From Pempheris klunzingeri (Eukaryota > Chordata > Actinopteri > Acropomatiformes > Pempheridae), in contig NC_092030.1 in assembly GCF_042242105.1 (NCBI RefSeq), positions 6,611,501 to 6,675,500 on the forward strand: a stretch of 64,000 nucleotides of DNA, in the 5' to 3' direction. A program made the position numbers and the translations under genes. Shown in pieces: positions 32,613 to 45,494 of this stretch (positions are counted from its first letter, which is position 1; each line of letters begins with the position of its first letter). The notes beneath the pieces are model-generated. The model was not told the DNA's origin. It did not search any database and was given only the letters and a program-made list of their open reading frames with translations.

Positions 32613-34290
32613 AAACATGCAACTGCATTTTATTGTAATATTTTCTGTGTTTCCTTTACCTGTAACCTGCAATGTGTGCCTAAAGCAGAACCTCATTTCA
32701 TATTTTCAGAATGTGTGCAGCTGCTCTTTTGTTATACCCTGAAGGTGAGTGTTATTTTCTACCAAACCAAGGAACAACATCATCATTTGAGGGGGAAAAA
32801 AAATTCAATTTGAGAACTGATTTATTTGCTCAGTAACCTTGTTGAATCACTCGTTCATTGAGAATCACATTCCATTTATTCATATCGATTCAAACCCTGC
32901 TAAATTTAACACTCACAGCTTGTTACCGTGGATATGAGACACAGAACAAACCACTGAGCCTGTTGCTGAGAAACGGCGACAGAGTTTTCACTGTCAGACA
33001 GCCAGAGTGTCTGGAATGGTCTACAGCCTCAGCATGAAGCACAGTCAGAAATCTAATTAATGTTTTATGGACGCTAGACTGTCAAACTGTGCCTCCTCAT
33101 GCTGCACAAACTAATAGGTGTCCACCCGTTATTTCACAGTGATCTGTGATTATGTTGGCCGTACATACTGTACCACATGTACTGTAGTATGTGCTGCAAC
33201 GTGATGTTGATGTTATGTCAGTGGAGGAGTGAGGTAACCACAAAAGAAAAAACTTCTCAGTAAGTGTTGTTTTTCAGGTGAATACATTCAATGATTAAAT
33301 GATTGATTTTTCCCATGGACACAATGGACAAGAACTGCTAGTGTTGCTAAAAAGTACGTTACAGAAATGGGTCGATAACTTGAAGAAATTTTAAAATTCA
33401 ACGCAGTGACACACTTGCAGAAGACTTAAGACTCAGCCATCAATTGTAAGTTGGCACTTGGAATAGTTTTTTCCTTTTACTAAAAAAGTGTTTTTCATGG
33501 AGGGATCCTCAGATGAAAAGGTGTGAGCAAAGAGGTAGAGTCTGGGAAACTATTTTTAACCAGATTTTTTAAAAAGCCCATGTGAATATATCACATCATG
33601 TCACATGTTTAGTAAAAGTTATTTAAATGTTCACGTATAAGCATGTGGTTTCAGGTATGAAATGTTAGACTCACATGTGATGGCTATTCAAATGTAACAG
33701 TAAAAAAAACCAAATATTTGTGAATAATATTCATTTTAAAAAGGCATTTAAAAACATCCTTAGTTGCAAATTAATCAGAGCTTATAAACAAGGAGTGCCC
33801 TCAGATGCAGCTTGTTTCTGATTCTCATATTGTTAAATTCTGATTGGTCTATGGAAACAGCTGTTACCACCTTTTGCCAAAATAGCACCTCCAAACCAGA
33901 AGAAAAAATGAAATGAAATGAATGAATTAAATAACTTGTAAGTTACAATTTTTTTACAGATGATAATGTGCTCATGAAGGACTCTAATAGTAAGAAGACA
34001 TGCAGGTTTTAAGACCCATGTATTATCAAATATGCTGTATGACACGTCCGTCTCTATTTCTATGGCAAACATAGCTTAAGATGTATTCCCAAGCAGAGGT
34101 ACATACGGTGCTTATCAAGTAAAGCATCTCTAAAACTCAGCCTTGGACCAACATTCTCCCACACAACATTAGCATTGTGGCTTAAGTGTGGTCACTGAGG
34201 CAAATAGGAACTGAATGGGGATCAGATTCTCCAAGTCCGTCTATTTAGTGCACAAGCTTTTCACACACACTCCAGAGTGCAGATGTTGCT

Positions 34291-34319
34291 ATTTTTGTCT
34301 CACATTGTGAGACAAAAAT
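34291..34319. repeat. Perfect 14-bp-arm palindrome
   Basis: The left arm ATTTTTGTCTCACA and the right arm TGTGAGACAAAAAT are exact reverse complements separated by a single T. Confidence 0.9.
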
Positions 34320-35939
34320 TGTGATGTTGACTAACCATCTCCATGACAACCAGCATCTCTGCAGATATATTGTTAAGATGTGAATGTGCTGGACTGTTTT
34401 GCTCTCTTTCTTCTCAGAAGCAAACCCTGCATTCGCATCTTGCAGCTCAGATGGGCTGTCACTTCGAAGATGTCACTTCCTGTAGGAATTTTATGCTTTG
34501 TGTTTTACCCAAATCACCACACCCAAGATCAGCTTTCATCTCTTTACTTTCACTATGGCAGCAGGAATATTCCACAGTGCAATGCAGTAGTGACAACAAC
34601 GCAGCTCTGGCCGTCAATATTGCTTCAATTTATGTGTAAGTTTAAGCTTCCACTTTGCAAGGTGTGATACATACTGTTAGAGGTGAGTCTGGCATGAGCT
34701 ACTCTGGCTAAGGGTTTCTAACCAGCGAAGAGCTCTGAGGGAGTGACATGATAATTACAAGCTAAGCAGTGCATCCGAAAAGATACATGCTACTGTTAAT
34801 TCACACAAAAGTATGTTGAACAATCGTACACATGTTGGGTATGTAGTACATATTATCTACAAACAACTTTGTACAATTTCAGATGCAGCACTGATAATTA
34901 TTCCATTGTAAATTCTTCTAATTCCAGTTTCTGCACAAATGTGTGATATGACGTACCCCTGACTGATCCAAGAAAAATACTTAGGGAGGAAACAACAATG
35001 TTGTAACAGTTTCCAACAGGAGATGAACTGCTGTGTAAGAAGATGGCATCAATAAACATACAATTATTATTATATAGGTCTGGAACCAAGCAATAACAGC
35101 TTGTGGCTTCTCAGCCCTTTTTAGCTCATTGTTTTGGTTTTATAGCACCATTATTGTCTGGTATAGTTCCACTGCTCTCATCAAACCTGTAGGCAGCTGC
35201 TTTTAGCAAATAGGCTCTAATAAACCCATTATATGCTATGCTACCTGTCCAGCATTTAACAGCAGACAAAGTTAGAGACTATCAGGTGAAGAGAGCAGAG
35301 CATTTAGCAGCTAAAAAACTGGCTGGTGGAGACCAAAACATAGATTGAAGGAGATTTGGACAGAAACATGACTCCAAATTAATGCTGCTTGATGTCTGCT
35401 GGATGTGTAAATAAGCAACTATTTGGTAATGCATTAGGCAAAACATATAGATAACATATCATGGTTAAACTATGCGTCTCTGAGCTAACTGTGGTGCTCC
35501 ATGTTGGCCACACAAAGGAAAAAATTTGCCTATATCAAGTAATTGTACATTCATGAAAGATTTTAAAAGCTGATATTTAGGATTGGCAAAGTGTTTAATT
35601 GCAAGCTCACAAACAGCACAAGTGAAGAACAGTTTAGTTCCACTCACTCAGGTGAAAGATGTGTTTTCATGCTTTCTGAGCAGAGAAGAATAGGGAAACA
35701 CTGAAGGAAGGAAATACTGAAAAGAAGGAGGAAGAAAAAAGGACAAAGAGGAGAATATAGAAGAGAAAACTGAGCCAGGAAGCATAATTAGAACCACTAT
35801 AATTTTTGTTTTTGGTCATTTTAACTACAGTAGCCTACACCATATGAGTGATATCTAATATTGATGGAATCTTTTTCTTTTTTTGTTTTTGTTTGTTTGA
35901 GTCAGAAGCCCACTAAAGTAACTGTTGACCATTAATTCA

Positions 35940-36067
35940 GTTAATGTACAGAAGCGGTGTGCTCCAGTGGTTAATGGCTAATGCCACATAACCACAATAT
36001 CCAGAGGCTCCATTCCAGACAAAGACCTTTGCTGCATTTCATACCCCTCTCTCTGTCACCTTGTTTC

Positions 36068-36099
<32 letters not shown>

Positions 36100-36140
36100 T
36101 GACACTGTCAACAGAAAAATAAAGGCATAAAGTGTTTAAA
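35940..36140 (+). mobile_element. tRNA-derived SINE
   Basis: The 5' part GTGCTCCAGTGGTTAATGGC resembles a tRNA box A, and GGCTCCATTCCAGAC sits at the box B position. It is followed by GACCTTTGCTGCATTTCATA, CCCCTCTCTCTG, a CT-rich stretch and TGTCAACAGAAAAATAAAGG. This is the order of a common fish tRNA-SINE. The (TC)n run at 36067-36099 is internal to the element. Confidence 0.6.
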
Positions 36141-36174
36141 AAGAAAAAAATCTAAAAAACGAATGTTCAGATGT

Positions 36175-36245
36175 GAGTAAAAAGTAGTGTTTTCCTCTGA
36201 AATGTAATGGAGAAAGTCCCCCGAAATGCAAATACTTCTGTAAAA
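36175..36245 (+). repeat. Dispersed repeat family D fragment
   Basis: TTTTCCTCTGAAATGTAATG followed by GAG and a nearby CAAATACTTCTGTAAAAAG matches the upstream half of the family D element. It is short and diverged. Confidence 0.4.
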
Positions 36246-38695
36246 AGTTTAAATACAATAACCTACAACATATGTGCCATGAGTACAAAGTTATTTTCCA
36301 CCTCTGCCTTAGTGTAAAAGCAGAACTCTCTAGTTGCTTATTTGAGAACATCCAGTGAATTTCAGCCAGAACCTCCTGCCCCTATAAAGGGAAGTCCTCT
36401 GCGCATGTTGCGGTACAGAAATCCTTAACCTGCCTGTGTGCGAACGAAAAATGAGATTTGAATCTCTCAGACCTCAGAGCCGGCTGGCAGGACGCACTGT
36501 GTTGGAATTTCAACAACATAATTCAATTTGTGCCTGTTAATACATGCACTGCTGTTAGATCTGCGTCCTGTATTTACCTAGCTGGAATAACACTTGCGCT
36601 TGTGCCATGTGGCCCGCCACTAATAAAGACAAGCTCCGCTGTGCTTAAGGGGCTGGTGTCACGTACGTCTTCCCTCAGCACACCGTTGAGTCTTTTTACA
36701 CCCCTAAAACTCCCGAGCCGAGGCCTCATGTTTTGGTTGGCGCCCATTAGTGTAGTCAGCTGGTCAGCACATCTTGGCCTCTTGCTTTTAGAAATCTTTT
36801 TCCTCTTCTGTCTTTCTGTCTGTGGCACACCAACACCTCTTACACCTGAGAGCAAGCATGGAAAACGTTCCCTGCCACTGGTTCTCTGTTTTCCAGGAAT
36901 GTAAGGGAAATAATTGAATCATTTTATTAAAATGTATGAGACAAAGTGTCAAAGTAAACAGGTGTCCAAACTAACCATTTGCATATTTCAGCCACTTATG
37001 TTGGGCCTCTCTTCTGTGTGGGCTTTTGCTTTTTTCACTTCAGCGGTTGTTCATTATGTTGATTTTCTCTCTGCCTTTAAGAAGAATGGCTATCTCAGTG
37101 TACTTATGTGAATAGTTTCCCAAATTCAATCACAACTCAACCATAATGTATTTGCCTTGCCTAATCCTAATCTACAATCTTTCCCTGATCTCAGCCCTGT
37201 TTTAGTTGTCTAAATTTCATATGTACTGTTTCTTCACACTGTAAATGGAATAACGGTATTTATATGAAATGGGATGAATGAGAAACTATTCTGACAATGT
37301 TTTAGCTGCGAGAGTAAATGATCTTTTTCTTTAGTCGTGTTATTGGCAGGCTTACTATATGGATTTTAAGTGCTGGGGAAAATTATTATCTTTCCATTTC
37401 TAAAACACCTCCATTTTACGGATCCGTATGGTTTTCATCCAAATGCATCTACAGGCTCTCTGCACCATTAACTCCTCCTGCATAACAAGAGCTCCACACG
37501 TCCCATCAATGATACATATGACTATCTTACATCTAGGAATGACAGATAAGATTCAAACAAACCTGTCTGTCTCCAGAAAACTACACAAGGCCTTTCAGAC
37601 GGTAATAAAAACAGGGTGTAGATAATTCTCAAATGCCAGACTTTTTGGAAACCACAGACATGGTTTTCAATAAGAAATAGTCCACGGCACTTCCCATCTG
37701 AACTGCCCAGCTGCACATTACCAAGACTAAAATAAACTTAACAATTTAATAACATCAAATTACATGTCTAGCCATCAAAGTTTTATAATGGGCTGCAAAT
37801 CATGTCTGTTAAATCCCAAATCCATTTTCTGTCAAACTACTGTGTTCAATAGTGTTAATTGTAATATGTTTTAGTGCTTACAAGCTTGCTATTCTCTGCT
37901 TCAAAGATCTTAGTTGGAGTACAGAACTGCTTTTTTCAAAATTTTCTGGAACAACCGATGACATGAAATGACCTGAATCATAAATAAAAACTTTGTTAAT
38001 TTGTCAACTCGTTTGATCTCACTCAAATGCTGCCTGCATAGATTACAGTAACTCATTTCATATGGATCTCATGCAGACCCAGGTGTGTTCCTGCAGCGCC
38101 CATCTGGCAACACTAATTAGGAAGGGTTGTAATTATGTTGTGGTCCAGCAAAAGATCAAATCAGCTTCCACGTCATGGCCTTGGGAGCAGATCTACTGTA
38201 TATTCTCTGCGAGGAAACATTTTCTAATTTTATTTTATCTTTGACACGTCAACAAGGAGCTGCTGCCACAAACCCACACACACTTCAGGAACCAGTTGGT
38301 TGCTTTTTAGCACTAATCCAAGGTTAAATCCCTAATTGAACACGGTTGGAACAATGCCATTACAGGACAGCTTTTATCATCAAGTATCTGACAACAAGAA
38401 GAGTTTCACCCACGAGTAATCCATCCTTGTTGTTTTAAAGGGCAGTCATTTTGGATTAATGTTTTTCTTGGTGTCACCTTTTCAAAGAATTCCCACTGTT
38501 TCATTGTTGAGAGACTTTTATCAGCCACCACGTTGGAGATGATTTTAATTAACTTTTGAGCAAAACAGCACTCTTGAACACTGCAAGAGTTCTAGCCAAT
38601 TGCCTTTTACGGCATTAAACTAATTTCCTGAACACAACAGGAGAAGCTATGATTAAAGACGATTCTACGTGGCCAAGCCAGCATGTCCTAAATGA

Positions 38696-38703
38696 TATAA
38701 AAG
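38696..38703 (+). promoter_or_regulatory. pmch: pmch TATA box
   Basis: TATAAAAG lies 107 bases before the pmch start codon, which implies a transcript start near 38725-38730 and a 5' leader of about 75 bases with no upstream ATG. Confidence 0.8.
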
Positions 38704-38802
38704 AGCGGGATACGATCTCGGAGTCAGAACAACGAAGCAAGAGCTCCAGAAAGAAAGTCATCCAAGAAGCCAACGCATTGCACCTGCTGGAAGATCTTCA
38801 CC

Positions 38803-39210
38803 ATGAGACAGTCAACCATGAATGTCGTCTTCGCTGCAGCACTCTTATTTCAATGCTCTGCACTGTCAGTGGCATTACCCATGGGCAACGCTGAAGACAG
38901 CTCCTTGGAGCAGGATACTTTCACCTCGATACTGAGCAACGAGGCAGCAGAAAACAGCCTTGGTGACGCAGATCTGGCCACTGCGGGCAAAACCAGAGGG
39001 CCGAGAGTCATAGTCGTTGCCGATCCAAGCCTGTGGAGGGACCTGCGGGTGCTGCAGAACGGACTGTCCCTTTACAAGCGGAGAGCTGACGACAACAACC
39101 AGGTCATCGAGCACAGAGGTATTGGCCAGGATGTGAGCATCCCCATCCTGAGGAGGGACACAATGAGGTGCATGGTGGGACGGGTGTACCGGCCATGCTG
39201 GGAAGTCTAG
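38803..39210 (+). CDS. pmch: Pro-melanin-concentrating hormone (teleost MCH1 type), intronless
   Basis: This secreted hypothalamic prohormone of 135 aa yields MCH, which in fish concentrates pigment (paling) and affects feeding through MCH receptors. Residues 1 to about 24 form a signal peptide with a hydrophobic VVFAAALLF core. Mature MCH is residues 119-135, [17 protein letters not shown], released after Arg117-Arg118, with Cys123 and Cys132 forming the disulfide ring. It matches the salmon hormone as I recall it. An NEV-like peptide (about 95-116) lies between the Lys-Arg-Arg at 92-94 and the Arg-Arg. The start has good context (CACCATGA) and is the first ATG after the TATA box; Met6 is a less likely alternative. 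The coding region is a single exon, unlike mammalian PMCH, which has introns. The teleost gene is also called pmcha or mch1. Confidence 0.97.
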   Translation: MRQSTMNVVFAAALLFQCSALSVALPMGNAEDSSLEQDTFTSILSNEAAENSLGDADLATAGKTRGPRVIVVADPSLWRDLRVLQNGLSLYKRRADDNNQVIEHRGIGQDVSIPILRRDTMRCMVGRVYRPCWEV

Positions 39211-39336
39211 GACAGTTTGCTCTGCTTGCCAACACGCCAAAAGAGAGGACCGCCACCACATCCTTTCCTGCTTTACACTGAGCTGTATCATAATCCATAA
39301 ATCTCTTTATCTACATTTAATCTTTGCAGATCTGAG

Positions 39337-39342
39337 AATAAA
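39337..39342 (+). terminator. pmch: pmch polyadenylation signal
   Basis: AATAAA lies 127 bases after the pmch stop, giving a compact transcript of roughly 0.65 kb. Confidence 0.75.
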
Positions 39343-41334
39343 GATAATTGATTCTGCCTTACGTCTTGTGCATGTTTGGTATCTCTGTCTTACTACTAGC
39401 TCACTACTAAAACTGAGATATGAAGGGTTAGTGTTCTACTTTCCGATCTTTTCCTAAGTGATGGCATACCATCATAACAATCGAGAAGAAAGCAAGTTAA
39501 AGAAATTTAAAAATGGTGGTATGGTATGGTTGGCTGCAGTAACAGGTTGAGCCAGGCTGTAGCTTGGCTTCTTCTGTAGGTCTAATCTAAGTCTAAGAAA
39601 CATTCTGGTTCCCGTTTACAGTCAGAGTGGTATTGACCAATCCTGTGTGAGCAGGCTTTGGGTGCATCCAGGTAAACGGTTTGTGTCGAGAGCAAAAGAA
39701 ACAGAATGCATTGGCAGAAATGCAGTCTTGGAAGCCATCAACGATGGTCTGGATTTAGTTTTTTATATACATTCATGTGGGTTAAACAATGAGTGGTGCA
39801 TGGAAGAGGGATCGCTGGCCCAGATATCTGTAATCCAGATATCCGCCGGTTACACCAGAAGCCTGGAAAAACTGGCCTTTGCCCAAAGAGGTTAAATTGT
39901 TGTCAGATGATTGCCGATGGGTTCCGAGATCTGATGCAACAAAAACATCTGTGAAAGGAGTCATCGCCTTGATAACCCCTATGACTTGCCCACTTTCAGC
40001 AGCTCCCCTTTCTTCTAAAATTACAGACAGATTTTCACACAAGAGTTTGTTACATCAGATCCTTTGTACTGGTAAATGACTGTCGTACATGTGTTGGTGG
40101 TCTCTTGCCTGCAGAACAAAGGAAGGCTCTTGGGAGAGCATTTCCAATCATACAAGAGCTTATCTTCCAAAATTTGAGGGGTGCATTGTAATAAAGCCAG
40201 AGCATTAGGCGAATAGATTTCCTTAGCTTTGCAGTTGCATCCTGCACATCTGCCTCCAACTAGCAGAGGAAATGGCCTTTCAATCAATCAGGACAGGAAT
40301 CAAGCTTGATGTTCAATAAACATCAATTACAGACGATTTGGTTCATTACAGCTGCTGTGGCTCCTGCCTTAATAACTGTAGCCGATAATGAAGATGCTCA
40401 GATTCAAACACAGATGCCTGTCTGTGCTGTTTTTGATGGTTGAAGAACCTTTTCATGTTGTATAATTGCCTCTAGTTTTCTAACCTGTTCATCTATTAGC
40501 GGGAAATCTCAAAAAAGCATCAACTGACTTCTGACTTTTGTCTTGTTTCCACCTTTCTGTCAATATTTATAACATATGAGATCTAGCTGTGGTCTTGACC
40601 AATAATGCTCATACTTCATTGTTTCTTTGTGAGTTCTTTGTGAGACCACAAAGGATAGAGTAACCTCAGTGCAGTAAGGTGTTGGTACAGAACGATCATC
40701 TGTTTTTGCAGTTGTATGTTCGGTCATGCAGGTATGTGTGGTTCAGTCGTGAATACTTGTGAATCACTGGTCAAAAAAAAATCTAGTGCTTAATTGTTGT
40801 GGGTTTGTCAAAGTGGCTCAGCCAACAACTGTAGAACATTCCTCACAAAATACAGAGTGAGAGCAGTGAGTCAGCAGAAAGGAGGATGTGTTTCTGGGAA
40901 TGTCTGCACCTTTTTGGTATTCTGGAGTAAGCTTCTGGTTGGAAAAACAATTAGGCTGAAGACATCGGCAAATATCCAGCATGTGAAGAATGCAATGCCT
41001 ACTCTGACTAAACGATTCATGGGCCGCAGTTTTGAACACTGTGGTACTTGTAAACTATAATAGTCTATTAAATGCCCTGTTTGACATCATGAGAACAGCT
41101 AATCATCCTAATTGTGATGACTATTAGATGACAAATTTTCATAATGGTTTTCCATAAAACAACAGAATTCTTGTTCACCTTGGGGACACAGATTATTTTT
41201 AGCCATTTTAGCAGCCTGACCTTAAGGATGGCAATGCTGGTTGGTTGGTTTGTTGGTCCACCACTTGTGTTCAGATGGAAATAGCTCCACAGCTTTTTGA
41301 TAGATTGAAAACCAGTACACACTCATGGCCCTGG

Positions 41335-41640
41335 TGATCCCCGACTATTCCTCTGGTGCCACCATTAGATCCACTTTTTTGGATTTGAGTAAAATGTCTC
41401 ACCAACTATTGGATCAACTGTCATAACATTTTGTGCAGACATTCATGGTCCCCAGAGGATGACTTGTAAAATCCCCTGAGTTTTCTTCCAGGGCTTCCAG
41501 ATCAGAGCTCCGATTTGTCGGCCCGAGCTGGACTTTTATGTTAAGGCGTGCTAGCTTGCTAATACACTGCACTAAGATGGTGAGCATACAATTATACCTG
41601 CTAAATATTAGTATGTCAACATTGTCAGCCATAACGTCTG
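41335..41640 (+). repeat. Dispersed repeat family C, copy 1
   Basis: The sequence runs TCCTCTGGTGCCACCATTAG, then AAATGTCTCACCAACTATTG, then CAGACATTCATGGTCCCCAG, and ends with AAGATGGTGAGCATACAATT and CTGCTAAATATTAGTATGTC. Further copies lie at 51562-51712 and 55385-55467. I recognise it as an abundant percomorph interspersed repeat. Confidence 0.65.
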
Positions 41641-44600
41641 AGACCCAAAAACAAGTTTTGGACTTCTACCTTAATTTAGTTTTCTTTACGATACCCACTA
41701 CAGCCTCACAGAGCTGCTGTAGACTCTTTGTCTCTTTGACTCTTTTTTACTAAAACTGATGAATCTTAAAGGGTAATTAATGAGTCATAATGTAAGGAAG
41801 AGGGGTAATTATGCAACTTAAACTATTTCCAACAGAAAGAAATGCCTGCCACCGTGTGTATTTTATCCATCTGCAAACACATTGCCATAATGCTTCAAAT
41901 CCTCTGCGTTAAGCAAAAAGCCTTGTCCTATAAAATTACAACAAATTACATAACGTTTGCATACCTCATAATAGCACGCAATACAGATAAACACTTCATG
42001 ACAAGGTATGTTGTTTTAGCGATAACTGTGGGGGGCAACATCTGGAAAGTGTTACACAAGATTCACAGGAACTTTTTTTTAATCAGTTGTTGGTTATATG
42101 TGGTTTTAAATTTGACTCACCATGAATGTTTGCAGACTGACAAATTGAAAACACTTTCCTGAGATTGTCTCGAGATTTTTCTATATAGAACAAAATAATT
42201 CACAGCTACCAAAATACCAAATTTTAGTAATTGACAGACAAATAAAAAACAGTCTAGAAATGTTCTTGGTACATTACTCTGAAATGAAGTGTAGTTCAGT
42301 GGCTTTAGAAAAATGTGATCATTACTGTGAATTAGGTTTCTTCTGTTTGTCCCAAGGTGTATTTTTGCATTTTACTGTGGGTGAATAAGTGCATTCTCCA
42401 GGAAATTCTCATAACAGCCAGACAGCAATCATTAAATGAAATAGCTTGAGAAAAAAGATAATTAAAAAAAAGGTGTCTGTGGCTATCACTGAATCATTCC
42501 ATTCCGTCCGAATAAAGAGGGGATGGTTGACCTGCCTGTCTGACTACATACCTGCCTACCTGTGTGCACACTGCAAGTGCACCTATTGCTGAGCGGAGTC
42601 AATGTGGCCAAGATTTAAATCATGGCTCAGCGACACACTGTCAACTTATAGTTTATGGCAACTGCATGGCTGAGCAGGGATTTCATCTCATTTTACTTCT
42701 TCAAACAGCATCAACTGCAATAATATCTCCATTCATATTTCTCCCTCACGCTCTTTCTCTCTCTCGCTCTTCTCCCCCTTCCTTCTTCATCAGCTGATCT
42801 ATGTGTACCTACTCTTTTAGCTAAACCATATTGCCACAATCTCCATGAGCCAATCATATGACCACTGTCAACCTTTAAAATCTGTTCTCCTCTCTGCTGC
42901 TGTCAGCATTCATTTCAGTGCAGACTTATTGCAGCCCTCCTCCATCCTGTCCACCTCCAGTTTTCATCATGTCCAGTGCCCAGGTTGAGTCACCATAAGC
43001 CATCCATCCAAATCTTCAGCCACTCTCTTCATCCTATTATCACCACTAGTGTCTACGCTCCATCATGTGGGTATCCTGTATACTCTGGGCCTCACCAACC
43101 ATTTTAAGTATAATGATGTCAGTATGGGGTCTGATTGCAGAGGACTCTTCACATTTCCAAACTTTATTGTGCAACCTGTTAATAGATATTTGGTTACTTA
43201 AAGAAGTGAAGCCTCTCCCAGTTGAAATATTGTAAAGATCAACAGAAAAGATCCGTTTTACTGTGTTCCTTCTGTGTTACATAACCACAGCAAAGGCCTT
43301 TATCAAGGCCATTAATAATTGGTGATTTCCTATTGAGCTTTTGTTTTGCACTACATAATAAATGCTTGGCCCAACACTGCTGCAGTTAATCGAGGGATTA
43401 AAAGGCACTTTGTATCCTCTGCAGGGAGGCAGTGTAAGGCTTGCTCGCCTGACGTTTCTTCCGGAAGAATAGAACTATTCATAGCTGAGACACAGCAGGG
43501 AAAAGGTTAGCAAGCTATTGAAACTGTCTTGGACTTCATTATCAAAGGGTGGAAAGCACAGCATGGCTGTCTGCTCCATGCTACACACTACTCAGGCCCC
43601 TCTCCCCTGGGACAATTCCATTTAGGATGATAAGACTCCTAGAAACCTCTGGACAGTCAGTGAATGAGGATTTATTTAGCGTGATGCTTCTTGAGTGTTT
43701 ACTTAAAATTAAGAATCAGAATTACAGTATTTAAGGAGGACAATGATTGCACAGAAAATCAGAATGAGGTGCAAGTACAGAGACATATGCTGTCGATGTA
43801 GAGTCCATTTTCACATGTGGTGCAGCTGTAACACACAGCACAGGGCGGGACTTAAATTAGTGGACAGTTTGTCATGTTATGAAATGCCGGAAAGTCATGA
43901 TTAGCTGCATGCACGGTTAATCAACAGTACTGCGATATGGCACCGAAAAGCACTTCACCAAAGTGTCGACCTTTTGCATCACTGACCACGACCAGACGTT
44001 AAATAGAGAATGGATGCTGTCATCTGTCTCTCTGGCGGGTGTACAATGATGTTTAACACAATTTCAGACACCTAAACACAAACAACGGTCCTTTTATCAT
44101 GAATGTAGCATGGGTCAAAGGATAAGGATGCTGAAAATGTTGTGCTGAGTACGGTTACATTTACATTAGCTGTTCTTTCAGCATTTGTGCATGCGCTAAT
44201 ATATTATTACGCCTTTTTTTTGATGAATTATGTGTCTCCGTATCATTACAGCATCTCAGCATTAACACTGTATTCCTAATGTCCATTTACAAATTACAGT
44301 ACAGAAGAAAAAAAATAAAGTATATTCCTGTTATTCTAAATTATTATTTTGGTTACTTTTTTGTGTTCTATTACTATTATCATTTGCATCCATCTACGTT
44401 ATAATGTTTTGAGAAATTATTGTTTTTAATCTTGTGCGCACAAACGATTGGATTCATATTTTGTGCTCACACATTGTTATCTTGTGCAAAATAATTTATA
44501 ACAACTAGATAATCTTTTTGGACTTTAGGGGCCTAGGAAACAACATAAAGAATATATGTATTTTTTTTAAATGACCAAAAAATATATATATACACAAACA

Positions 44601-45023
44601 AATGTATACAAAAACTGCTTTAGCAATTTAATTTATCTCCGGCTCCATCTCCAGAATATGAACATGATGTGTGTTGCTGCACCAGCAGTAATGCAGCACC
44701 TTTTGAATCTTGATCAGTTCATAATGTGGCTCTCTGAATGTGGATCTAAAATTAGCGATACAGGGGAGACCATGAACAATTTTAGCGTGCTAATGTTTTT
44801 TGGACACAGAGACGATTCAAGCTGTGGCAGTGAAGGCCTGCAGTTGTCTGAAATGGCTGAAACAGCTGACGTGGTGAAAGGAGGTTAACACATGAAGGCT
44901 AGTTATAGCAGGGAAGGAGTCATCTGTGTAAGGTTTCTGCAAATTTTTGTTTGTTCAACAGTTCAACAGTGCTCGTTTTGCACAGTTTACAACAAATGGC
45001 TTTCACCCTCAATGGGGTACCTT

Positions 45024-45036
45024 GGGGGGGGGGGGG
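45024..45036 (+). repeat. Poly-G run (13)
   Basis: A 13-base G homopolymer in otherwise ordinary intergenic sequence. Confidence 0.85.
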
Positions 45037-45262
45037 ACATCTGGAAGCCATTTTTGGCAAAGTGATTATTCTGTCTGGGCTGTCAAGATACAAATCGGTG
45101 CATTGTTTTACCAAATTGCGACTACAGCATTTTCTATTTTTTCATGCCCCTGAGACATTTTGTCTAGCTTGTGAAATTAAATAAAACTGCTACATATCAG
45201 AGATGATTTGCCAGGAACAGTTTTTTTTACGTTGGTTAAGTTGGTGATATTGATCACATATA

Positions 45263-45494
45263 CACTGTTGCCCATAAAGTTGGAATAAAATGTCTTCTGT
45301 CTCTTCTCATGAAATGATTGTGACAATGTGATTTATTCTTGTGTATATCTTCGCTTTATCAACTTTATTGATCAAACTCTTCCAAACATATCACAGTGAA
45401 ACTTAAACCACAATTAACCTCTTCAAACTGTGTATTCAGGCTTTAACAAAATTGGGGGTATTGAACAATTATTCCAACTTTATGGGCAACAGTG
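45263..45494. mobile_element. Non-autonomous Tc1/mariner-type MITE
   Basis: The 26-bp ends at 45263-45288 (CACTGTTGCCCATAAAGTTG and onward) and 45469-45494 are perfect inverted repeats, flanked by TA on both sides (45261-45262 and 45495-45496). The 232-bp body has no open frame. A TA target duplication, short length and exact terminal repeats are diagnostic of a mariner-class miniature element. The intact ends suggest fairly recent insertion. Confidence 0.92.

Larger units (their letters stand above)
30840..38690. other. spag8-pmch intergenic region
   Basis: This nearly 8-kb region has no recognised gene. It holds family A repeat copy 2, a perfect palindrome, a tRNA-derived SINE and a family D fragment. 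The stretch 36.45-36.9 kb is more GC-rich than its surroundings and open for 148 codons on the plus strand, but it has no domain I recognise. Confidence 0.5.

Noticed and set aside
36458..36904. 148-codon open frame on the plus strand, one of the longest in the window
   Set aside because: No domain, no family resemblance, no splice context, and an opposite-strand frame is also open over the same GC-richer stretch. Probably a chance frame.
39647..40287. Overlapping short frames just downstream of pmch as a second gene
   Set aside because: Frames are short, on both strands, without splice-linked continuity or recognised domains.
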